64,000 nt of DNA, from positions 12,542,845-12,606,844 of the forward strand of contig OZ024788.1 in assembly GCA_964017065.1 (NCBI GenBank). Reading direction: 5' to 3'. How positions within the stretch are numbered: the stretch's first letter is position 1; each line of letters begins with the position of its first letter. The DNA is from Haliclona indistincta. Lineage: Eukaryota > Porifera > Demospongiae > Haplosclerida > Chalinidae. Shown piece after piece: positions 32,395-44,045 of this stretch. The notes below the pieces were generated by a model, which made no database searches, was not told the origin of the DNA, and saw only the letters and a list, made by a program, of their open reading frames with translations. Both the position numbers and the translations under genes were made by a program.

Positions 32395-32702
32395 GTTTTT
32401 TCAATGAGCTCAGCTAGTCCATCCAGTCCATCAGTCAGTCTGAGACACTCTATCAAGTGTTGATATGTGCGAGGAGCTGCAGTACTTGCCAGCCATTGTT
32501 GAAGGATGGCTCGTGTGACACTCTTAGCACCTTCTTTGATATTATCCTTCTTGATCAGATCAACTGCTGTTCCACTCTTATCTTATAAGAGACACATTCC
32601 AAATGTCAAGTAATCTTTAGCAGAAATCTCTTTAATGATGTTCAGTGGTTTACCATCTGCTCCTTTCATTGTGCTCAATTCCAGTAAATTAGGAGTAACA
32701 CC
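32395..32702 (-). pseudogene. Death-domain exon relic, full length, with stop codon
   Basis: Close copy of 22777-23090: ADGKPLNIIKEISAKDY, GAKSVTRAILQQWLAS and TYQHLIECLRLTDGLDGLAEL can be read, but the codon after FGMCLL is TAA. The acceptor (TTTTAG/GTGTT) is kept. After AELIEKT the frame runs into a stop instead of the donor. It sits next to a semaphorin-tail relic. Confidence 0.8.
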
Positions 32703-33192
32703 TAAAATGTTAATTGAACGAGTAACTATTGGCCTGGCTTTTGTAAACGCATATGGTTAAGGGTGCTCACACTCCTAAACATACCCCAGACTCATGCAAA
32801 AAAACAGAATTATGGTGACTGTTCACCACAACACAATTTAAGAAGAGATTTCACAAAACCCTCGGCGTGTCATGGACATTGTGATGTCACATGTTGATTA
32901 TTAGCCGGTGTTGAGTCATAATTACTAAACTATTTGTACTAGTTGTGCATATAACTCATCGCATGATAATATTAATTACTATGCGTGACATCACAAAAAT
33001 CCATTATACTAGTAAGATGGCGGTCAGAAGACAGCTCTCGTGTCGTATTTCTACAGACTCTGCGCAAGTGCTAAAATGTATTGGCAGTGCAGTCTCCTAG
33101 ATTTGGACCTTAACTTCCATGGAATCATGCAGATTTCCATTGCTAAGGATCTTGGCTACTCGCAAAAGCCATATTTTACTCCTTGGTCAGGG

Positions 33193-34490
33193 TCACTGAC
33201 ACAGGGTCACCAACTCACCTGTGCTCACCAAGTACCATAAAGAAAGAGGTCACTCTCGCTCACAGAGCTCCGGGGGAATTAACCCTATCACCACCTACAA
33301 CAATCACACCGATGCTAATCTCAAAACCACATGTACAGTAGTGGTTGAAGGTACCATGCACGCTCAGGGTCACTGGACTTTGACCGAAAATAACTACCCT
33401 AAATTAGCAACCAATCATCAAGGGCCTTCACTACAGACTCAACTTTGTGTTTTAACAAACGACCGACAAACTGACTATAGACTGACTGACTTATATATTT
33501 GACAGCAACTATAGACAATATCAACAATCTTATTTCAAGTACCAAGCTACGACATTCATTGACACTTCATAAAGTGTTACATTTAGCCCGATCGATAAAA
33601 GCATCTTACCATCTGCTCAACACATGTATACTCATCAATTATTTTTATCTCATTCTGTGATTGGCAGTTAGTTCATGTTTGTTGATTTGTGTCACATTCA
33701 TCAATAAGTATTATCATGCAACTGATCTATGATCATTATTTGTCTTGTTTTATAAATGTTTGTGTACTCAATCTGTGTTGTATTTATGATGATAATAATT
33801 CAGATTTCGTCATGAACCAGTGAACATCACGTTACGTGTTACTGTAGACATGGTGATTCAGTGATCACAGCCGTACGGTCATGATTCGTCAATTTGAATA
33901 ATGAAACAGCTGGTCGCGACATGTTTTGCTCTATAGCTATGTGCCCAGTAAGTCAAGCTGTGAGAGGATTTGTTACTACTGATCATAAAGTGGTCCTGTA
34001 TCAAGCATCTCTGCCTCAGCTTGCATGACTCAAATTCACACAGTGCGCAGATCAATTGCTACTGCTCATGTAAGGTGCATTTCTGTTCCAGTACTGTCAA
34101 CTGTGCATGTGTAAGTTGTGTCATCAATTGGTGTGCCTGCACGCAGAACATCATCAGCACATAGTGAGTGGTGCTACCGGTGGCCCCAATTATGCATTTA
34201 TACCAAAAATAATTTATCCAAAAGCGATAGCTCATAATACTAAACTTCCGGCCTCTACCAACAAGCACCACAAAATGACTGCATGGTTATTTTTTTGAAT
34301 AAATATATGAAATGAACCTAAACCATGAATGATTGATAAGTGACAAAATAATGTCAAAATCAATAATAACAGCTGCATGTCCTTGTGCGGGTTGTACAGC
34401 TAATCTTTTTCTTCATCCTTTGTCTTGGATGTGCAAGCAGTAGTCATCTTCAGTGAAGCTCCTATATAACAGAAAAAATACAAGGCTACA
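33193..34490 (+). pseudogene. Semaphorin 3' end relic
   Basis: Matches the last part of the cytoplasmic tail exon of the two semaphorin copies (CTCACCAAGTACCATAAAGA; reading LTKYHKERGHSRSQSSGGIN), then their 3' UTR through about 34490. It lacks the stretch encoding EEKVTNRDRERFGHNM through to the penultimate residues and has a small insertion (TGTACA) in front of the gap. No upstream exons are present, so it cannot make semaphorin. Confidence 0.85.
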
Positions 34491-34993
34491 TAATAATTGT
34501 CCTTGCTCGTCGTTCGCGTCGTTTTTGTTTGCTGTTGCTATGGTCTAAATGTTAGACAGCACATCCAATCAGATCTACGCGATGTACATGTAGAAGCCCT
34601 GTATCCCCTGTATAATATGTATGTGGTGTACGCGATGTAGAAGCCCTGTATTAGCAAAAACAGACGATATTGCTAATACAGTCAAATTATATGTAATCTG
34701 TTTCATAATGAAGCCATACAAAATGGAGATGTACAGATGTGAACGTAATAAAGCACATAGTTGAGTTAATTGCTGTTCTTTGCTCGGTTCTTTCTGTAGC
34801 TTCTAGCTCGGTTGTGATCGTGTAGAGCAAAAAGACGTCCAGTTCCAGCGTGAGATTGCGAAGTTTTATGCCAAAATACGAGTTGGCAAGGGCAGTGCCA
34901 TTGAAATGCTAGCTGAGTATACAGTTGCTATATCAGCAACCACACAATAATTATATTCATAGCAGCCGCACTGTTCAAGTACTAGTTCCTAGC

Positions 34994-35576
34994 TAGCCTC
35001 GTACCGTCGGCGTGGGCGGGCTACGTGGGTGGCAAATAGAGAGCTTGGTACGCATTGCCTGTGCATGCGAGAAATGTAACCATCTGATGGTTACACCGTA
35101 TACTACAGTAAACTACTGTCGATGTCCGTGCACTCTTGTTTATATCAGGATACTCATTGTTCGTTTTGAGAAGCAGTAGTGTTTAGGCCGGCTAAGCATG
35201 CCACGATGAAGCATTGTACTGCTATGAGCCATATCGTACGCCACGAGTGGTAAATATTGGCCTGATGTCAACAAAGTAAGTGTTCTATGTCAAGACAGAT
35301 CAACAATTGCTCACAATTTGGTCATGTGTACCTACACAAGCGGCCAAGTAGATGCAGCAGCTTGCCTGAGCGTGGTTGGATCCAAAATTATCTTTCCAGC
35401 GTTGTTAGCAGTAATGCATAAATTTATAAAGGCGGGGCAAGGGCGGTGTCTTTTGATTATTCTCCCGCGCTTTTCAAAATCTGACGCATGCACCTGCAAT
35501 GCGTACTAGGCTCTCTATTTGCCACCTGCATGCACCCACGCAGCCCGCCTACACCGATAGCCTGGGTACGAGGGTA
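34994..35576. mobile_element. MITE with 9-bp target duplication, copy 2 (Mutator-like)
   Basis: 583 bp, same ends as 6386-6972 (TAGCCTCGTACC left; GGTACGAGGGTA right) and similar interior (CACGATGAAACATTGTACTG-like block). Flanked by GTTCCTAGC at 34985-34993 and 35577-35585. Confidence 0.85.
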
Positions 35577-35585
35577 GTTCCTAGC

Positions 35586-36350
35586 ATGTTTATATACTGG
35601 TAAAGTCCCACTAGTATTAGGAATGATTTGTAGGATATTAAATACTGTAAACAGATAATTTCAGATAACGGGTGAGATATTTAAGCAACGAAATATAAAT
35701 TAGTTATGATAACTAATTTATATTTCGTTGCTTCCGGTGGCCGCACCGTTGCTAAAAGGCGTTAGTAAACCGCATGGCCATGAGGTAGCTGAGCTCGAGG
35801 TCATGGTGGTAGGATCTGCTGAGTAGCGTAGAGACAGCGACCGTAAGGAGTGGAAAACAGGAAAAAAACTACTTACTAGCGTTTTGTGTGTGTGTCTAGC
35901 GCTTTGATCATGCTATCATGGTGCGAGTGCGGCTGTGTGTTGCCACGGAGACTCCCTCTTACACTACGGTGTTCTAGGTTTGCTAAGCTAGGAGAACGTT
36001 TCTTTAGCTCGTAGGAATACGCGTTTGTGCACTACACATCGTTTTCTTCTCAGCAGTCTGTGACCTTTGCACCGAGGGACTTTATCAAACATCAAAGGAT
36101 AATATAGTCCAGTGTGGATTATAACGGCCGGTCATCAGACATTTGCCGAGCAACTGTTGCTAATGACCGAACAAAGTGTGACCATAGTTACAAGTGTTTA
36201 CAGACTCTGACTCAGACTAGACCTAGTTAGTCATAACTCAATACCAGCAGCTAATAACAGCTATAAAATTTTGTCCGATCACTGCCAGCTAATGTCTGAT
36301 CAACTGTCTTATTGGTCTGACATTTGTCAGACCGCATTGAAAAATTACTG
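35586..36350. other. Gap without recognised gene
   Basis: Contains a short palindrome at about 35690-35735 (AGCAACGAAATATAAATTAG and its complement) and a stretch near 36120-36330 rich in CCGATCACTG / GTCTGACAT-like words. No credible gene. Confidence 0.4.
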
Positions 36351-38051
36351 TATAGTCCTCATGACGCAATCACATGGCACTGGTTTTTGGTGTGCCCTCC
36401 TACTATAATTTACAGCACAAAAGGAATGTTAAAGGAGATTCCCCCATTAATCCTGGGACACATCTGTGCCGCGTGGGCATGAACTTCTTCGTTCTAGCTC
36501 GGTACGTGGCGATACTATCGCGAACAGTTTCTGCTTTGAATTTTGCGAGCAGCTCCATTCAGTAGACCATATAGCCTGGTTTTTCCAGTTGTACGATGTC
36601 ATAGGCAGGGACAAGGAGTAGAAATCTTGTCAGAAAAGTTGCCGTTTGAAAGTTATGGCTCTAAGGCGCGAGATTGCTTTGGATTATTAACTTCCCAGCT
36701 CATTTCTCCACGTTAGCTTACCTTACCTTACTTAGCTTACCTTACCTTAGCTTACCTGGATGTCAGTAGATTATCAATGGCACTCCGCTGAATGTAGATG
36801 CGTTGGTTGGTGGCATTTGTTTGTGTTTCTTTGCTAAGGCTGAGACAAAAGTCGACGAAGAAACTCAGAAAATTCATGATGCGCGTTTTTGGTTGCTGCC
36901 ACCAATCTACTTTGTGTCAGAGCTTAGCTTTAGAACTTCTGGTAAGATCAATCTTTGGCGTCTCGAATACTTGTCTTTACACTGTTTCATCTTGACACAG
37001 TGTTTGCATACTTTTTGTAGCTAACTTATGAATAATTAATAAGCAAACGGCACCTTAAGAAAAAAATCCTTGGAAATCTGTTCACATGATGTCTCCACAG
37101 CAAAATTGGAAGATGAAACTCGCATGCATAGCATTGTATGAAACTAAAATGCCTAAAAATCAACCACACTTTTAAGGATCTTGAGTTAACCCTTTAAGGC
37201 CTATAGCGGCTTTAGCCGCCATAATTGACTCCACCTACTCTAGACGTCATAAAAGTGCAAAAAGTGCTCTAGAAAGGTCAAATCAAGTTTATTTGCAAAA
37301 GATGACTATACATGAAAAAATCACCTGTTTTTCGGCGCGCCCTCCTCACTAAAACGTACAGCATGGGGGGATTTAAAGGGGGTGTCCCCCCGTTAACCCG
37401 GGGTTCGAAGGGGCGGAGCCCCTCGCCACTTTTGGCATTTTAAGGCTTCAGGATGCCCGGAAATGCATACTTGGGCATGGAATATGGTCTAAACTATGTT
37501 GTTTGCTCACCTGGACACCACCAGGTTTTTGTATCAGTCACAAGGGCTAAACGAAGACCAAAATTGGCTGAAAAATGATGAGGTCGCAGCACTTAAGCGG
37601 CTTCAGTTCCGAAGTGGGAGTGGCCAACTCAGAGTTTAGTACATGGTCGTAAACTTTGACATACCAGGAAACAACAGTGCTAGTTTGGAACAGCTAACGT
37701 ACTGCATGTTGTAGAAAATGCAAGACAAACTGTCAGTTTAGATCAAGTCGAATTTTCGTCAAAATAATTCAGTCACTAAAGAGTTAAGAAAAATCCCTTA
37801 CATAACAGATAGCCAGACACCTGTTATGTATGTTAGCTTAGGCAGCATTTACACTAATATGCTTAGCCAAAAACGTTTCAAATAGTGCCATAGTTTTCGT
37901 TTAGGCTACTAATCCAGTGAAAAACGCAAACATATGACTTTAAATTTAGTTCGGCATTCAGCCTGTATGGGAGTGTCTCATTCCTGCCTCACTACTGCGC
38001 TCACTCTCATTATGTGCTCATGATAGATGTTTGGAAAGCATTGAGACGTTA
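36351..38051 (+). repeat. Dispersed repeat family A, copy 2 (interrupted)
   Basis: Homologous to 2723-4146. It is interrupted at 37186-37787 by a TTAA-flanked element where copy 1 reads GAGTTAAGAAACATC without break. It is empty at ACCTGTTATGTATGTTAGC, where copy 1 carries the 546-bp MITE. A short TTAGCTTACC tandem run occurs at 36714-36757. Confidence 0.75.
37186..37787 (+). mobile_element. TTAA-flanked element, copy in family A
   Basis: 602 bp including both TTAA. Starts TTAACCCTTTAAGGCC, ends CACTAAAGAGTTAA. The empty site in the other family A copy has a single TTAA. This is the best evidence in the window for TTAA target duplication. Confidence 0.85.
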
Positions 38052-38380
38052 AGGAAGGATAAAAACAGGAAAGGCCTCCACACTTGATTGACTCCAACCT
38101 TGCTTACAATTTTTATATCATGCAACAAAATTTTAACTGTGAAATTTGTTATGATGCACTTTTCACTTTCTTTAAACACGAGACAGTATTCGTCATACTG
38201 AGCATCATGACTGAACACACTGTAGTCACTGGTACTCTTTCCTTTCCTTATAGCTTGATAAGGAATCGTAGAAATTTAATAATGCATGTTTAGTTCGTTC
38301 TACCAATGGTGTACATACTAACAATTAACATGTGAAGTTTTGGTCGCCACATTAGATTGTGACCTGCATGTAACACTCAC

Positions 38381-39089
38381 TGTTAGGTACAGTTGTTGGC
38401 TGAGAGTGAGAAGTAGCAGCTGGCAAGTCTGGAATGCTGCCAGTCTGGTTGTCAGCTGAAAGAGGTTTGCTAAGTTCGGCTGCTGAAGCTAATAGTTTGT
38501 ATATACATGAAGCTTGGTCTGCACACAATGATTATGAGAAAAACCTTGAGCTATCTTCCGTTTCTTTCTCTCGTCTAACTCTTTGCGTACACGAAAGATT
38601 CGTTCAGCTAACAGCTGATAGTAGGACTCCTACAAATTAGAGTCAATAATATAATAATTATGTATACAGTAATGGTACTTACGCGGCTTCTAGCATTCTC
38701 GAACATGGATTTTTCAACATTGATAGCATACTGTACAAGATGAGCTATTCTGGGATCTTGCAATGCTACAGGATCTTGTAATGGAACAGAGTAGATGGCT
38801 TCAACACTAGCAAGACAGAAAATGAAGACTTTTACACTGCACAGTTTAACTAACAGTTTTTTGATGAGATGACTACGCAGTTCTAAGGTGACTTCATTTT
38901 GCCAAAGCTGAGGGGGCTGGGAGAGACTGGAGAGACCATGCAAAAATATTGATGAGTACAATGTAGCACTGACATACTTGAGCGAAGGTTGAAAGAGTGA
39001 AGTGCCACCCCTGTAACCTACTGGAGGGTTGGAAGTGTCAAAAGGTCTACCAATACCTGGAGGTGCTTCACCCATCGACAGGGAATAGT
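38381..39089 (-). CDS. CBP/p300-like KIX domain exons, locus 2
   Basis: Five exons with consistent phases: 38978-39089 (YSLSMGEAPPGIGRPF), 38843-38926, 38683-38806, 38545-38629 and 38381-38518. Joined, they give a KIX domain: LWQNEVTLELRSHLIKKLL, LVEAIYSVPLQDPVAL, IAHLVQYAINVEKSMFENAR, ESYYQLLAERIFRVRKELD, RKKRK. One intron is only 36 nt (38807-38842). The following exon is Ser/Gln/Pro-rich (ASAAELSKPLSADNQTGSIP) and ends at AACA/GTGAGT. KIX in CBP/p300 docks transcription activators. No stop or frameshift is seen in these exons, unlike locus 1. No bromodomain, HAT or TAZ exon is found nearby. The presumed first exon is at 43737-43866; the Ser/Pro exon present in locus 1 is absent here. Confidence 0.8.
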
Positions 39090-40319
39090 CTGAGAATGAA
39101 GTAAGTGATAATGAGACAATAGTGTTATGATACTAAATCAGTATATTCAAATACAAGAGTTTTATACATAGAGAGTGATGACAATGATAAATAATTATGA
39201 TTGATACAAGGTGTCTACTTTGCATATGTACAGTAGACACCTTTTCTGGACACTGGTCACTAATGCCAGGTTTCTGTGAGCGATGGCAACATTCCGGTGC
39301 ACCCACATAAGCAATCAATTGCGTGGGTTTTCACTTGACTACGAGGCGCGATTGCACATGAAACTGTTGACTGAGCTTTTTAGCTGGCAAAACTGGCGTG
39401 TATGTCGTGGATAGTCTTACTAGCGACGGCTAATGCCTGCTACTCGTTGTTCTCGATGCTGCCGATAGTTTATTCTATGTGATTCACGTTCGCACAATAG
39501 TTTTGTTACCTCAATTTTAACGCATTTTTACCTAGCCTAAAGCTAGACAGATAGCTAGAAGTGTACATTTTGCACAGAGCATGTACGGATTGCGAGAAAT
39601 AATTATGGTAAAGAGTGCAAACTTTTGGCAGTCTTTTTGCACAAAAAATTCACCATAAGTAATCAATTTTTGGACGGCATGTATTTTCGGACAGTTGTTT
39701 TGTACAAGTTAAAACAGCGAAGGCAGCGTGCGTGGTGGCAACTTGTAGCCACTGAATAGTAACCTGGATTTTGTGAGTGACTGGTCTGTCGCTTCTACGA
39801 CCACGCTGGAATTCGCCTCCAAGTGATGTGTTCAGAAGTATGTATTATCGGACAATTGGACCTATTATCGGACTATCGTTTATGTCCTCACAGCAACAGT
39901 GCAGCATCGCTTCATTTAGTGCTGCTAGTATAATGCCTACCTATGTACTAACCATAACAAAACAATGGTGGACAGCAATATCCCTGAAAGCTTCTGGTTT
40001 TGGAGAAAGAGGCAACAATGTGTGCGCATTTGGTGTGATCAATGATAAGACAGTTGCCACGTATTAATACATAATGTGTACATGTGTGTACACATACATA
40101 TATGTGTACTAATACAATACTCATAAGATATACGCTCAAGCTCTGCATTTTACAGTGTAACCACTCCTAACCAAACTCCCAGTAACGGACACCTCCGTAA
40201 AATTATAACAGGTAAGTTGTTAATGCACATAACAATACAAAAACAATACAGATTAAACCTTCATGTAAGGGACACCTCCTTGTAAAGGACAAATAGCATT
40301 TGTACACAACTAGTCTAGC
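39090..40319. other. Intron of KIX locus 2 with repeat relics
   Basis: Apart from the MITE relic at 39245-39500 it holds a possible Tc1-like terminus near 40150 (CAGTGTAACCACTCCTAACC) and unclassified AT-rich sequence. The plus-strand frame at 39777-40067 shows no recognised domain. Confidence 0.4.
39245..39500 (-). repeat. Degraded relative of the 3364-3909 MITE
   Basis: Reverse orientation match to about 3600-3875, e.g. CACTAATGCCAGGTTTCTGT and AAGCAATCAATTGCGTGGGT. One terminus only. Confidence 0.75.
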
Positions 40320-40870
40320 CGCTAGCCCTCTTATTGCTAGGAATTAATGGGCGGGTCACGGCAAAGGCAAAAAGAGGGCTCAGCAAAACTCTCAAGAAAT
40401 CGAGTTTCTTTGATCTTTGATTGACGGGAGGAGCGTAACCAAAACCTCGAGTGAGGTCGCTGTTTAGCCAAGAAAACAAATACTAGAGCTTAATGTGTGT
40501 CTATTCTCTGTCTAAAGTGGCTGAGGATGCCGCTTAACTCGAAATATGTAAGCTTGACCAGCTAGTTTTCCTCCGAAACAATGATGAAACAGCAAAAAAT
40601 AAATGACATGAAGATGAACGCTTCTCTTCGCCTTCGATGTCTTGCCACTTTGTGTAGCAATTCGAAACGATCAAGTTAGCAGTAAAATACTCTTTAGACA
40701 GCACTGACGATAGCCATTTTTCTGGTTGCCCAAGATTTAGGGCAACTATATTCATGAGCAATCTGATTGGTCAGTTGAAACTCATCCACCAGCGAGTAAT
40801 GCTAGACCCTTTTTATGCCTTCGCTGTGATCCCGCCCATTAATTCCTAGCGAAATGAGAGACTATAGACT
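40320..40870. mobile_element. TIR element (MITE)
   Basis: Inverted ends around CTAGGAATTAATGGGCGGG (about 40339-40357) and its complement (about 40832-40850), with looser similarity beyond. The minus frame at 40534-40761 is not credible. Target duplication not defined. Confidence 0.6.
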
Positions 40871-40926
40871 ATGATACAACTTGTCTATTATAGAGAGGTT
40901 CCACTGTATGAAAGATAATACGTATA

Positions 40927-41026
40927 GGTTAACCCATGGCTACAGAGGCAGTACACGATATAACCTCGGGGGTTAAAATAACCACCCTCGGTTATATCAT
41001 GTACTGCCGAGCTGCCATGTGTTAAC
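40927..41026. repeat. Perfect-style hairpin
   Basis: GGTTAACCCATGGC pairs with the complementary right side through GCAGTACACGATATAACC, with a short centre GGGGGTTAAAATAACC. It resembles the palindrome 29722-29858 in form. Confidence 0.75.
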
Positions 41027-41545
41027 CATTGATTTTTGTAGCCCAGGAAGCTCAAGAACACTGCTCTTATTGTTACTAAACGAAGCTAGTAGGGCCTCCA
41101 TAGAAGTCACCAGAGGCGAATGACAGCACATTGCTAAAAGACGCCAGTGCAGGCAGTACTACGGTGTTGAAACGTGATTGTGAAGTCACTTCCTGGAAAA
41201 TACTCGTATTGCCCAATGGTATAACCATAGATTTATTATTTACTAGTACATTCATGGAATGGCAGGGGCGAGCCTGAGCATTGATACCTCGTTAGTGTAT
41301 AGTTGTGTATAACATAATTATAATTATTATTTGCACCAGGTTATGTGGTGACTCCAGATTTTAGTAGATAATTAAGTCTGTATTATGTGAACATCAGTTT
41401 CACCACAGATTTTTGTGCTATAATGTTAATATTTAACAGCGCTAATGCGTTTGTTGATGGTGAATAGAATCAATAATTTGGTTATGTTCAGATACGGCGC
41501 ACTTTCTCCAACTATCTCTTGCTGAGTGTGTTCCTTGCCTAGGCG
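41027..41545. other. Gap without recognised gene
   Basis: About 41150-41230 resembles 21100-21180 (intron 1 of KIX locus 1), so at least this part belongs to the duplicated KIX locus. Nothing else is recognised. Confidence 0.4.
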
Positions 41546-41902
41546 TCATGGGAACAATGTACCTGGAAGGTGTGATGAGTAGGGTTCCTCGGTCTCCTCA
41601 CTCACTGCAGGCTCTACTGCTATCACACACGAGCTCATTAGACGTACCAAAGTTACTGTTTGCTCTGTTGCAGCTACTGCTTTCCGCCGGCGTCTCCGGT
41701 AGGCCCTTTGATATTCCTTTTGTCGCTCCAGTCGTCCGCTTTCACGTTGATCGGGTGACTCTCGTCGTCGCTTTCTAGTAGCGGCCTTGTCGTGTAAAAT
41801 TTGTTGCTTTTCAGGTGTCTCTGATCTCTGTTGTTGTCGTCCCTGAGTCATCTGCGCATCACTGCCAGAATGCCAGGTATCTTGTTTGAAACCAAGCGCC
41901 AA
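41546..41902 (-). CDS. Arg-rich open frame, unknown (uncertain)
   Basis: An open frame with a strongly basic helix-like stretch (ESGRLERQKEYQRAYRRRRR). The first codon is TTG, so if real it is an exon rather than a whole gene. Such basic repeats occur at the N-terminus of some transposon helicases and in DNA-binding proteins; I cannot tell which. It lies inside the large intron of KIX locus 2. Confidence 0.25.
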   Translation of the reverse strand: MALGFKQDTWHSGSDAQMTQGRQQQRSETPEKQQILHDKAATRKRRRESPDQRESGRLERQKEYQRAYRRRRRKAVAATEQTVTLVRLMSSCVIAVEPAVSEETEEPYSSHLPGTLFP

Positions 41903-42237
41903 TTATAATGTGAGCACGTGCTAAAAAGGGTGTTTCCTACTTCTTGGGAACATTGAAAAGGACAAACGCTACCTCGTGACAGATAGATAGATACATTCCC
42001 CGCCGCGTGGGCCAATGTGCCAATCAATGTGCATGGGGCTCGCTCAGGCTCGCCCCAATTACACAAGACAGGATGGGACACTAGCACATTTTCGCACATT
42101 AACACGTGCACTCCTTGTTTCGCTAGCTCTGCGACCTGAGACCAGGCTGAGCACTGTCACATGGCGATTGCGAGCAAAAAAGAGTTGCTGCAACACCCAG
42201 AAATTGTTCATTCGGCGGTGGTACTGGTATTAAAAGA

Positions 42238-42948
42238 TGACAGCTTTAGTCTACCGACAGCTCCTGCTCAAATGGCTCGAAAGACAGCCAAGAAACTGCT
42301 ATTAAGTCCTCTACAGGGCCTGATGTGTATGCCCAAATAGGCAGGGAAACAACTACTTGTAGTTGTGATGGCAGTGATTCAATGACCTCTAATGGGATAG
42401 AAACTGGCAGCTAGAGCTTTTTTGTTTTTCTTTTTGTGTATTTCCCAGCAGTGAATCTCAACTTCTTCCTCTTTATCATACCTGTAAAAAGCCCATGTAA
42501 ACTCTAACAGCAGTTGTAGATGATATTATGAACACATCCATGTAACTCACGCATAATATTATGCACTAGGCACATCTCTCTGCTCTACATCTGTACTGTA
42601 CTATAGATGCTACCACCAAAGGATGGCGAGTTTATCTAGGCCCAAACCAAGTACTAGAAAAGCAATGGTTTGGGCCTGAATGTTGTAGCGCTGCATACGA
42701 TTTGACAGCTCAAAAAATACTCAATCATGCAACTAGTACATCAAGGCGTTGCACCAATACCTTTAGAGTCGCAGCAGATATTATTTTGACACAGAAAAAG
42801 CTTACAATCGCTCTTCTTCGTCTTTAGATCTGTGAAAGACTATGACCTTCGCGCCTGCAAGGCGTAAATTTTGAAACACGGAGTGTATGCGCGGCTCAAG
42901 GCAAGATAAAAGGAGCTAAATTTGGGTTGAGGTCTTTGTATCTGTGAC
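42238..42948. other. Gap without recognised gene
   Basis: Contains one hairpin near 42633-42680 (AGGCCCAAACCA and its complement). No credible coding frame. Confidence 0.4.
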
Positions 42949-43504
42949 CAGGAGCGCATAATTAAGAGAGAGCGTGGTAAGAGAGTAGGAGCGGGACACT
43001 CCCACGCACTTGATTAAAAATTGCACTTCCACACATGATGGCTGTGTTTCTAAAGATAGAATTGTGATGGCCGACGGTACGCGTACGTACAGTTTCGTTT
43101 TAGTTGAAACTTGGCAGCTAGAGGCTCCTTGAGGTAAGCAACAGCTCGTAGAAGCTTTCTACACCCACGATGACGCTCAGACGATCTCCACGTGCTCGTA
43201 TATCAGCTGTAGAGAAACACCATTACGGCCCACCATCACGGATTCGACTCGTTTCTTGCTTAAACAGTATCTACTCAAGCCAGCAGACAAGCATGATCGT
43301 CCTGGGATAGTGGAAAGCTGCTTCTTACCTTCTAGAAGGCCAGTTCTATCCAATACGAAACTGTACGTACGCGCACCGTCAGCCATCACAAGTCTATCTT
43401 TAGAAACAGGGCCATCATGTGTGGAGTTGCAATTTTTAATCAAATGCGTGGGAGTGTCCCGCTCCTACTCTCTTACCACGCTCTCTCTTAATTATGCGCT
43501 CCTG
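42949..43504. mobile_element. Foldback element
   Basis: Left end CAGGAGCGCATAATTAAGAG, right end its complement; arms pair over about 180 bp (42949-43140 with 43310-43504). The frames 43177-43443 (-) and 43256-43510 (+) lie in the arms. The outer arm resembles the right end of family A (CTCATTATGTGCTCATGATAG). Confidence 0.75.
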
Positions 43505-43736
43505 CTGTGACTAATGAATCTGATTAAAACTGGCTCACACCGGTCCCGCCCTTAGTGTAGGAATGGTGCAAACATGAGTCAAGAGTTCAACTTGTACCAA
43601 CAACCATCATGGCTAAGACCAAGTACTTGATACAGTGCTAAATACACATGCTATTAGTATTAAAGCACAGTGTATAATATTTTATACACATTCCGCTGTA
43701 TCGATTTAAACACACTACCAATGTAGTACAACTTAC

Positions 43737-43866
43737 CAGTCGTCAGACAGTTCGTTGGAAGTAGGGTCACCCTGGGACGCTTGGTCGGTGGAATACGGAA
43801 CGGACAAAGCAACCAGCGACGAGTGCACAAGAAGTCACGTGCTACACTCACGTGACAACTTGCCAT
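43737..43866 (-). CDS. Presumed first exon of KIX locus 2
   Basis: ATG at 43866. It reads MASCHVSVARDFLCTRRWLL, then IPPTKRPRV exactly as in locus 1, then TLLPTNCLTTG to donor ACTG/GTAAGT (phase 1, as in locus 1). Compared with locus 1 it has lost four bases after the CCCAGGGTG stretch and gained four further on, so the stretch between is read in another frame and the exit phase is restored. The N-terminal part before IPPTKRP is unrelated to locus 1. A PPTKRP-like basic patch could be a nuclear localisation signal. Confidence 0.55.
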
Positions 43867-44045
43867 CTTGAATTGAATTTCGTCGTCAAGCAAGCAGTCC
43901 CGGCGGCTTTCATAGACTTCCTACAAGCGCTTACACTTCAGATTCACTTAGAGATAGTCAAAATGCAGTAGAAATGTATAATAGTGGAGATATGTGCGAT
44001 GTAACTAATTTTGATGGCCGGGTTGCAGTCTGCATGCCACTTCAA

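Noticed and set aside
41546..41902. Arg-rich frame as a bZIP factor
   Set aside because: No leucine heptads follow the basic stretch; kept only as an unknown frame.
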